A stretch of DNA of 41,066 nucleotides. Origin: an uncultured Pelagibacteraceae bacterium. Lineage in GTDB: Bacteria > Pseudomonadota > Alphaproteobacteria > Pelagibacterales > Pelagibacteraceae. Every line of letters begins with the position of its first letter. Within the stretch, counting starts at the first letter, position 1. The DNA lies in NCBI GenBank assembly GCA_902607945.1, contig CACLMD010000007.1, forward strand, positions 1 through 41,066, given 5' to 3'. The notes under the pieces were generated by a model. It was not told the origin of the DNA. It saw only the letters and a program-made list of their open reading frames with translations, and did no database searches. Below, piece by piece: positions 35,688 to 41,066 of the stretch. The position numbers and the translations under genes are program-made.

Positions 35688-35689
35688 CT

Positions 35690-36775
35690 ATGGAAATAAT
35701 AAGTAATTTTTCTGATATATTTTTATCTGTTTGGAATAAGGGAATTTTAGGAGTTGATATATTTCAAATATTGATTGGTATTGGAATATTTTTTATTTTT
35801 TTAATTTTTAGAGGTTTAATAAGCAAGCTTATTATTAAAAAATTAGAAGTAATTTCAAAAAAAACAACCAACAAATTAGATGATACTTTTGTAAATGCTT
35901 TAGAAGGCCCAGCAAGATTTTTACCAATTGTCATTGGTTTTTTTATTGCAAGTTATTATATGACTTTCTCTAGTGAAGGTCGAGAAATTGTAGACACTAT
36001 CAATAGAACTTTAATTACAATTTTAATTTTTTGGGTTATTCATCAAATCATTGAGCCAATTTCATATATATTAAGTGGCTTAGATAAGATCTTAACACGA
36101 GAGTTAATTGGATGGATTATTAAATCTCTTAAAATTTTGATATTCATTTTAGGGCTTGCAGCTGTACTTGAACTATGGGGAATAAAAATTGGCCCAATTA
36201 TTGCTGGACTAGGATTGTTTGGTGTTGCTGTTGCATTAGGTGCACAAGATTTATTCAAAAATTTGATTTCAGGAATTTTAGTTCTTGTTGAAAAAAGATT
36301 TAAAATAGGTGATTGGATTTTAGTTGATGGGATAATAGAGGGTATAGTTGAAAAAATTGGATTTCGATCAACAACAATTAGAAAATTTGATAAATCATTA
36401 GCAATAATTCCAAATTTTCAGTTTGCAGAAAATGCTGTTGTTAATGTTAGTGAAACTTCAAATTGGTTAATAAGTTGGATTATCACTCTTCAATATGACA
36501 CAACAGTTGATCAGTTAAAAACTATTAGAGATCAAATTGAAGATCATATAAAAAAAAATGAAGATTTTAATATAAATATTGGGATAGCTGTAAGAGTGGA
36601 TAAATTTTCAGATAGTTCAATTGATATGTATGTCCGATGTTTTACTAAATCGGATAGTTGGAATGACTGGTTAAAAGTTAAGGAAAAATTAGCTATAAAT
36701 ATTAAACAAATAGTTGAAGCAAATAAAGCATCATTTGCTTTCCCAAGTCAATCTATTTACATTGAAAAAAAATAA
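35690..36775 (+). CDS. MscS-family mechanosensitive channel
   Basis: 361 residues with about five membrane segments (roughly 20-40, 78-96, 106-125, 145-165 and 170-190) and a soluble C-terminal MscS domain. The pore-lining helix motif is GLGLFGVAVALGAQDLFKN, followed by VEKRFKIGDWILVDGIIEGIVEKIGFRSTTIR (given here from about 203 on; family 'pf.vGD.i...g..G.V..I..r.T.ir'). The protein is presumably an osmotic release valve in the inner membrane. It follows hemD after 2 bases, although no functional link is evident. Confidence 0.93.
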   Translation: MEIISNFSDIFLSVWNKGILGVDIFQILIGIGIFFIFLIFRGLISKLIIKKLEVISKKTTNKLDDTFVNALEGPARFLPIVIGFFIASYYMTFSSEGREIVDTINRTLITILIFWVIHQIIEPISYILSGLDKILTRELIGWIIKSLKILIFILGLAAVLELWGIKIGPIIAGLGLFGVAVALGAQDLFKNLISGILVLVEKRFKIGDWILVDGIIEGIVEKIGFRSTTIRKFDKSLAIIPNFQFAENAVVNVSETSNWLISWIITLQYDTTVDQLKTIRDQIEDHIKKNEDFNINIGIAVRVDKFSDSSIDMYVRCFTKSDSWNDWLKVKEKLAINIKQIVEANKASFAFPSQSIYIEKK

Positions 36776-36804
36776 AAATTCTTTGACTTTTAAATAAATT
36801 TAAT

Positions 36805-37503
36805 ATGGGTCTAATTAGAAATCTTAAAGAGTTTATTATTGATAATTTGCCTTATTTGTATGTATTCCATGATTTGATTATTAAGAACAAGATTTTCTTG
36901 CCTCGAAAAAGTTATGCACACACAGAAGAAGATTTATTCATTTTAAAAAAATTTAAAAATAAAAAAGGCTTTTACGTAGATGTAGGCTGTCATCATCCTA
37001 CAAGATTAAATAATTGTCATCTTCTATACAAAAATGGATGGAGTGGAATAAATATTGATATTAGTAAATTATCTATAAATCTATTTAATTTAGTTAGAAA
37101 AAGAGACATTAACATTAATAAAGCAGTTTCATTAAAACAAAAAAAAGTTAGATTTTATTATGACAAACTAATTAGTTTTTATATTTCACTCAATAAAAGA
37201 AAAGAGTTAGACAGGTTCAGAGAAATAAGCTCAGATACTTTATCTAATATAATTAGTAAAACTAAATACAAAGATAAAAAGATTGATTTTTTATCAATAG
37301 ACACCGAAGGTAAAGATTTTGAAGTATTAAGATCATTGAATTTTAGAAAATATGATCCAAAATACATCTGTATAGAGATATATCATAATAAAAATGAAAG
37401 ATTTAATGTTAAAAAAAATCTAATATATAAATATTTAATAAAAAAAAATTATAAATTACTTTTGAATAAACGAGAAAACTATATTTTTAAAAAATTTTTT
37501 TGA
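36805..37503 (+). CDS. FkbM family methyltransferase
   Basis: 232-residue SAM-dependent methyltransferase. FYVDVGCHHPT (Asp59, Gly61) is the SAM loop; KIDFLSIDTEGKDFEVL is the hallmark FkbM 'id.lkiD.EG.e..vl' motif. Members O-methylate sugars or polyketides. The acceptor here is unknown. It lies 29 bases after the channel gene and is not tightly coupled. Very lysine-rich. Confidence 0.88.
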   Translation: MGLIRNLKEFIIDNLPYLYVFHDLIIKNKIFLPRKSYAHTEEDLFILKKFKNKKGFYVDVGCHHPTRLNNCHLLYKNGWSGINIDISKLSINLFNLVRKRDININKAVSLKQKKVRFYYDKLISFYISLNKRKELDRFREISSDTLSNIISKTKYKDKKIDFLSIDTEGKDFEVLRSLNFRKYDPKYICIEIYHNKNERFNVKKNLIYKYLIKKNYKLLLNKRENYIFKKFF

Positions 37504-37526
37504 TTGCTTTCTGTTTACGATATAAT
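37500..37526 (+). promoter_or_regulatory. Candidate promoter for yggT-folD
   Basis: TTGATT (37500-37505), a 15-base spacer and TATAAT (37521-37526); the -10 lies in a perfect 14-base palindrome GATATAATTATATC (37519-37532). The spacer is slightly short. The start point would be only a few bases from the yggT ATG. Confidence 0.4.
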
Positions 37527-37540
37527 TATATCCAATCTTC

Positions 37541-37831
37541 ATGATAGCAATTTTTTATTTAACATTACAGGTTTTAAAACTTTATTCATATATTGTAATA
37601 GCCAATGTCATAGTTAGCTGGTTAATTGCTTTTAATGTTTTAAATACACATAATAGATTTGTTTATTCTATTTTAGAGCTAACATATCGATTAACTGATC
37701 CATTTCTGAATAGAATAAGAAGATTTCTGCCTAATTTAGGATCTTTAGACATTTCTCCAATTATACTTCTTTTATTGATTTGGTTTATTGAAATGTGTAT
37801 GAAACTCTATATTGCACCACTAATATTTTAG
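37541..37831 (+). CDS. YggT family membrane protein
   Basis: 96 residues with two hydrophobic segments (about 8-30 and 68-92). The YggT repeat signature is clear: VIVSWLIAFNVLNTHNRF, LTDPFLNRIRRFLPNLG and DISPIILLLLIWF. The function is not firmly known; plant and cyanobacterial relatives assist heme attachment or envelope biogenesis. Located six bases before folD, a pairing common in alphaproteobacteria. Confidence 0.92.
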   Translation: MIAIFYLTLQVLKLYSYIVIANVIVSWLIAFNVLNTHNRFVYSILELTYRLTDPFLNRIRRFLPNLGSLDISPIILLLLIWFIEMCMKLYIAPLIF

Positions 37832-37837
37832 AAAACC

Positions 37838-38683
37838 ATGATTTTAATTGACGGTAAAAAAGCAGCCTCAGAACTTCGAGAGGAACTCAAAAAAGAAGTT
37901 ATTCTGCTTAAAGAAAAATATAATAAAGTTCCTGGTTTATCCGTAATTCTCATCGGAGAAATGGCTCCAAGTCAAATTTATGTTCGTAACAAAGAAAAGT
38001 CTGCTAATGAAGTAGGTTTAAAGTCAGAGGTTATTAAATATCCTGATACAGTTGAAGAAGAAACTATTTTAAAAAAGATTAAAGACTTAAATCATGATGA
38101 GAATGTTTCAGGAATTTTAGTTCAGCTTCCTTTACCAAAGCATATTGATAAACAAAAAGTCATTGAAACTATTATACCTTCAAAAGATGTAGATGGTTTT
38201 CATCCAATGAATGTTGGTAATTTATCTTCAGGTTATGAAAGTTCTGTACCATGCACACCACTTGGATGTTATCTGTTGATTAAAAAAATTGAACCAAACT
38301 TAAATGGTAAAAAAGCAGTTATAGTTGGAAGATCAAATTTAAATGGAAAACCAATGACCCAACTGCTCTTAAAAGAAAATTGTACTGTAACAATCACACA
38401 TTCAAAAACTAAAGATTTAAAAGCAGAGTGCTTAAAGGCTGATATTATTGTTGCAGCAGTAGGTATTCCAGAACTTGTTAAAGGAGATTGGGTTAAAAAA
38501 GATGCTATTGTAATTGACGTTGGAATTAACAAGACTGAAAGAGGTTTATTAGGTGATGTTGCTTTTGATGAAGTTTCAAAAGTTGCAAAAGCATTAACCC
38601 CTGTACCAGGTGGAGTTGGACCAATGACAATCGCTTGTTTACTTAAAAATACTATTGACTGTTTCAAAAGATCGCAAAATTAA
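37838..38683 (+). CDS. folD: Bifunctional methylene-THF dehydrogenase / methenyl-THF cyclohydrolase
   Basis: Interconverts 5,10-methylene-, methenyl- and 10-formyl-tetrahydrofolate, supplying PurH. Active-site Tyr48 and Lys52 lie in QIYVRNKEK; GILVQLPLPKHID, SKDVDGFHPMNVG, CTPLGC, the nucleotide-binding GRSNLNGKPM and TPVPGGVGPMTIACLL are all typical. The length of 281 is normal. It forms a pair with yggT. Confidence 0.97.
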   Translation: MILIDGKKAASELREELKKEVILLKEKYNKVPGLSVILIGEMAPSQIYVRNKEKSANEVGLKSEVIKYPDTVEEETILKKIKDLNHDENVSGILVQLPLPKHIDKQKVIETIIPSKDVDGFHPMNVGNLSSGYESSVPCTPLGCYLLIKKIEPNLNGKKAVIVGRSNLNGKPMTQLLLKENCTVTITHSKTKDLKAECLKADIIVAAVGIPELVKGDWVKKDAIVIDVGINKTERGLLGDVAFDEVSKVAKALTPVPGGVGPMTIACLLKNTIDCFKRSQN

Positions 38684-38720
38684 TATTTAAATCAATAAGT
38701 TTTATTTGTTATGTTGGTCT

Positions 38721-38924
38721 ATGAAAAAACCTAAATATCCTTACAGAATAGCTATTCTTATGGCTATACTTACAGTTCCTCCTATAGGAGCAACTCAACT
38801 AGGTTGGTACTTGTTTGATCAGCAGACTGGATTTGATTATGGTATGATAGTTGGAACATTTTCAGTAGTATATGCTGCTTGGTTAATGTATGAAAAAAAC
38901 TGGAGAGAGGAAGACGAAGACTAA
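38721..38924 (+). CDS. Small membrane protein of unknown function
   Basis: 67 residues with two hydrophobic stretches (about 7-29 and 36-56) and an acidic C-terminus (WREEDED). An upstream in-frame TTG at 38706 would add five residues; the ATG at 38721 is preferred because it puts the basic MKKPKYPYR directly before the first membrane segment. I do not recognise the family. It starts 37 bases after folD and sits three bases before the SHOCT-domain gene, so those two are probably co-transcribed. Confidence 0.7.
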   Translation: MKKPKYPYRIAILMAILTVPPIGATQLGWYLFDQQTGFDYGMIVGTFSVVYAAWLMYEKNWREEDED

Positions 38925-38927
38925 ACT

Positions 38928-39194
38928 ATGGAAAAAATAATTTTTTTTGGATTAGTTATTCCTATTTTTATATTTGTTCTTTATCTAGGTGGTAAAGCTA
39001 TAATGACAGGATTTGGTGCAAAAAGTAAAAATAAATCTAATTCAGAAATTAATACTAATGAAGAAACAGAAAATTCATCAAATGATTCTAAAAATTTAAC
39101 TAGTGAATTAAACAAATTAAATGAGCTTTTAAAAAGTGGTGCCTTAACTCAAGAAGAGTTTGAAAAAGCAAAAAAGAAGATTTTAGATAATTAA
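38928..39194 (+). CDS. Small membrane-anchored SHOCT domain protein
   Basis: 88 residues: a membrane helix (about 4-25), a polar Asn/Ser/Glu-rich linker, and a C-terminal SHOCT motif (LNKLNELLKSGALTQEEFEKAKKKIL, quoted only by its ends; residues about 61-86). SHOCT motifs occur at protein ends and are thought to mediate oligomerisation. The specific role is unknown. It pairs with the preceding small membrane gene and overlaps the convergent sugar dehydrogenase by four bases. Confidence 0.82.
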   Translation: MEKIIFFGLVIPIFIFVLYLGGKAIMTGFGAKSKNKSNSEINTNEETENSSNDSKNLTSELNKLNELLKSGALTQEEFEKAKKKILDN

Positions 39195-40255
39195 TTTTTT
39201 TCCATTAACCACAAACTGTCTCCAGCTAAAAAATAAATTTTTCCATTTTCTGGATGAATCTGAATATCTCTTATTCTACCTATTTCATCTTCAAAAATTA
39301 CTTCTTCAATTACATTTGATAAATCATCAAAAATCAATTTTCTTAAAGATTTATCTTTAAGTGAAGTTACTAGAGCGTGACCATTCCATTCTTTAAACTC
39401 TTCTCCTTTATAGACTGTAATAGCGCTAGTTGCTATTGATGGTACCCAGTATTGAATAGCTTTAGTAAAACCTGGCTTCCATTTAGGACCAATTTTACTA
39501 CCAGAATAATTTTTTCCACCCCAACCTAATATCTTCCAACCATAATTTTCACCTTTTTTAACCTCACCAAACCAATCCCCACCTTTTGCACCATGATTGC
39601 TCATATAAATTTTTTTATCATATGTTGACAATGTCAAACCTTGAGGATTTCTAACTCCAATTTGATAAATTTCAGGCAACCAATTTTTTTTACCTTCAAA
39701 TTTTGGATTATCTTTTGGTATCTTACCATTAGTATGAATTCTGATTATACTACCTGGATGTTTTGTTGGATCTTGGGCAATCATTCCTTGACCCCTTTCA
39801 CCAACTGAGGCATATAAATAATCATCTTTAATCGCTAACCTTGAACCAAAATGATAACCGGAGTCTATAGGTGGATCTGCCTGAAAAATATTTTTAAAAT
39901 TTAATTTTTTTTTATTAAATTTTGCTATTGCAATAGATGTGCTTGTTTTCCAGTCTCCTCTATTTTCTGAGTAAGAAACCCAAATAACTTTATCTTGATA
40001 AATGATATCCAGCAATCCACCTTGCCCATACTCAATAAAATTTAGATTGTGTTTTACTTCTAGAGTTTTTTTTGAACTAATATTCACAATTTTAATTTTT
40101 CCACTTTTTTCTGTAATTATTATTTCTTCATTATTGATAAAAGAAGAACCCCATGGATCTTTAAGATTTAATATTTTCTCAAATCTAAAATTTTCTGAAA
40201 AACTTTTAGAGGAAAATAAAAAAAAAATAATTACTAATGAAAAGTATTTTTTCAC
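39191..40255 (-). CDS. PQQ-dependent sugar dehydrogenase-like protein (glucose/sorbosone dehydrogenase family)
   Basis: Periplasmic beta-propeller protein of the soluble aldose dehydrogenase (Asd) type. Motifs: ITEKSGKIKIVN, GQGGLLDI, HFGSRLAI (the His is the usual active-site base), YASVGERG, PGSIIRI, IGVRNPQGL and NHGAKGGDWFGEV, then GENYGW. A PQQ cofactor is expected but not proven from sequence. The frame is open to an ATG at 40282 that overlaps the SDR gene by 26 bases; the GTG at 40255, one base past the SDR stop, gives a compact signal peptide (VKKYFSLVIIFFLFSSKSFS) and is preferred, making 354 residues. It is probably co-transcribed with the SDR gene. Confidence 0.85.
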   Translation of the reverse strand: MKKYFSLVIIFFLFSSKSFSENFRFEKILNLKDPWGSSFINNEEIIITEKSGKIKIVNISSKKTLEVKHNLNFIEYGQGGLLDIIYQDKVIWVSYSENRGDWKTSTSIAIAKFNKKKLNFKNIFQADPPIDSGYHFGSRLAIKDDYLYASVGERGQGMIAQDPTKHPGSIIRIHTNGKIPKDNPKFEGKKNWLPEIYQIGVRNPQGLTLSTYDKKIYMSNHGAKGGDWFGEVKKGENYGWKILGWGGKNYSGSKIGPKWKPGFTKAIQYWVPSIATSAITVYKGEEFKEWNGHALVTSLKDKSLRKLIFDDLSNVIEEVIFEDEIGRIRDIQIHPENGKIYFLAGDSLWLMEKN

Positions 40256-40256
40256 T

Positions 40257-40967
40257 TTATGATAGTTTCGACCTACCACCATCTACTGCAATAATTTGAC
40301 CTGTCACCCATGAACTGTCTTCAGTAATCAAAAATTTTGCAAGAGAGGCGGAGTCTTTTCCTTCACCCAATCTTTTTAATGGATGGGCTTTTGCGATACC
40401 ATCTGCAATAGTTGTATTTTTTAACATAGGCTCTGCAATTTTTGATTTGGTTAAACTGGGTGCTACACAGTTAACTCTAATATTTGGAGCAAACTCTGCT
40501 GCTAACGAAACTGTTAATCCTTCAACAGCAGCTTTTGCTGAAGCAATAATCGCATGATTTGTAAATCCTCTTTGTGCTGCAACTGTTGAAAATAAAACAA
40601 TTGATCCTTTATTTTTTTTTAAACTTTCTTGATATCCTTTGATAGCTTCGACTGCAGAATAAAGATTTAATTTCATACATTTATTAAAATCCTGTTCATT
40701 AATCATTCTTAGGGGCTTTAAGTCTATTGAGCCAATACAATATGCGATGCCTTGAATATCATTAATATCAGCTTTAACTTTTTCAATAAAACCATCTTCA
40801 AGAACGTCTGCAACAGTATAAGAACACCCAAGTTTATCTGAAATAGAACTTACTTCCTCTTCATTTCTTGCTACTAGGTGAATATCATTACCCGATTTTT
40901 TTAACTGTTCCGCTAAACTTGATCCTATAGATCCTGTCGCACCGAAAATAAGATATTTTTCTGACAT
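40257..40967 (-). CDS. SDR family protein lacking the catalytic tyrosine
   Basis: 236-residue short-chain dehydrogenase/reductase fold. The nucleotide loop is GATGSIG (9-15), an Asn101 corresponds to the family Asn, and the C-terminal VDGG is conserved. The active-site serine is Ser127 and the lysine Lys145 in ASAKAAVEG, but the Tyr of Y-x-x-x-K is replaced by Ile141. Members with this pattern (NHAxIAxAK) are known from marine and other bacteria and often lie next to photolyase-like genes, as here. It may be a non-canonical enzyme. It is divergent from the photolyase-like gene over 27 bases. Confidence 0.9.
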   Translation of the reverse strand: MSEKYLIFGATGSIGSSLAEQLKKSGNDIHLVARNEEEVSSISDKLGCSYTVADVLEDGFIEKVKADINDIQGIAYCIGSIDLKPLRMINEQDFNKCMKLNLYSAVEAIKGYQESLKKNKGSIVLFSTVAAQRGFTNHAIIASAKAAVEGLTVSLAAEFAPNIRVNCVAPSLTKSKIAEPMLKNTTIADGIAKAHPLKRLGEGKDSASLAKFLITEDSSWVTGQIIAVDGGRSKLS

Positions 40968-40994
40968 AAAATTTTTTATTAGTTATATTTATTT

Positions 40995-41066
40995 ATGAAA
41001 TTATTTTTTATACTTGGCAATCAATTATTTCCATTAAAATACCTAGACCGCTTCAAAAAAGACCAC
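40995..41066 (+). CDS. Cryptochrome/photolyase-related protein, N-terminal fragment (3' end outside window)
   Basis: Only 24 codons are visible. MKLFFILGNQL resembles the 'lrLiLGDQL' start of the deoxyribodipyrimidine photolyase-related (FeS-BCP/PhrB-like) family. Context supports it: SDR genes of the neighbouring type are frequently beside such photolyases. The call rests on few residues, so it should be confirmed downstream. Confidence 0.6.
   Translation, partial: MKLFFILGNQLFPLKYLDRFKKDH

Noticed and set aside
38269-38667. 132-residue open frame antisense to folD
   Set aside because: It lies fully inside a confident folD gene and shows no recognisable domain; it is a shadow frame.
40256-40282. 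ATG start at 40282 for the sugar dehydrogenase
   Set aside because: It overlaps the SDR gene by 26 bases and lengthens the signal peptide's N-region. The GTG at 40255 is more compact. Neither has an SD, so this is a preference only.

Overview
The window is a gene-dense, strongly A+T-rich bacterial chromosome segment. It holds 50 protein genes (two cut by the window edges), one tRNA, no mobile element and no CRISPR array. Neighbouring genes mostly overlap or lie a few bases apart, and no gene-free stretch reaches 300 bases. Gene order (maf-aroE-coaE-dnaQ / secB-fxsA / tim44-smr / hslU-hslV / hisB-hisH-hisA-hisF-hisE; ftsK-lolA; purH-heparinase-rpe; tsaD / hemC-hemD; yggT-folD) is typical of alphaproteobacteria. 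Low GC, lysine/asparagine/isoleucine-rich proteins and streamlining point to the SAR11 clade (Pelagibacterales). This assignment is inferred from content and synteny, not from a marker-gene search.

Layout. 1-6.2 kb: housekeeping block (Maf C-terminus, shikimate dehydrogenase, dephospho-CoA kinase, DNA polymerase III epsilon, SecB, FxsA, Tim44-like, Smr, HslUV protease). 6.2-10.9 kb: histidine operon, interrupted by a secreted polysaccharide-lyase-like gene and followed by hinT and an acetyltransferase. 10.9-15.4 kb: LolA, FtsK, a UbiH-type hydroxylase and a Lon-N-domain protein. 15.4-17.6 kb: two paralogous sulfotransferases flanking tRNA-Gly(GCC), then a pterin dehydratase. 17.6-21.8 kb: purH, a heparinase II/III-like protein, rpe and a YggT-like membrane protein. 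21.8-26.7 kb: a two-subunit Na+/solute symporter (acetate-type), an unknown protein and acetyl-CoA synthetase with an odd lysine-rich N-terminal repeat. 26.8-31.6 kb: minus-strand run of EVE protein, 2OG-Fe(II) oxygenase, VTC-domain protein, CotH-like/beta-helix protein and DUF4956 membrane protein. 31.8-37.5 kb: sugar O-methyltransferase, tsaD, hemC, hemD, an MscS channel and an FkbM methyltransferase. 37.5-41.1 kb: yggT, folD, two tiny membrane proteins, a PQQ-type sugar dehydrogenase, a variant SDR and the start of a photolyase-like gene.

How they work together. Most of the window is core metabolism: histidine, purine, folate, heme, shikimate, CoA and acetate use. Set among these are surface- and glycan-directed genes: two sulfotransferases, two lyase-like proteins, two methyltransferases of sugar type, and the DUF4956-CotH-VTC cassette. 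The cassette (28.0-31.6 kb) is the best candidate for a poorly described system: a predicted membrane-anchored polyphosphate or protein-phosphorylation module, here with a CotH-like domain joined to a C-terminal beta-helix. Other points for follow-up are the lyase gene inside the his operon, the tRNA that directly abuts a sulfotransferase start codon, the repeat-built basic tail on acetyl-CoA synthetase, an EF-hand-like loop in the symporter and an SDR lacking its catalytic tyrosine.
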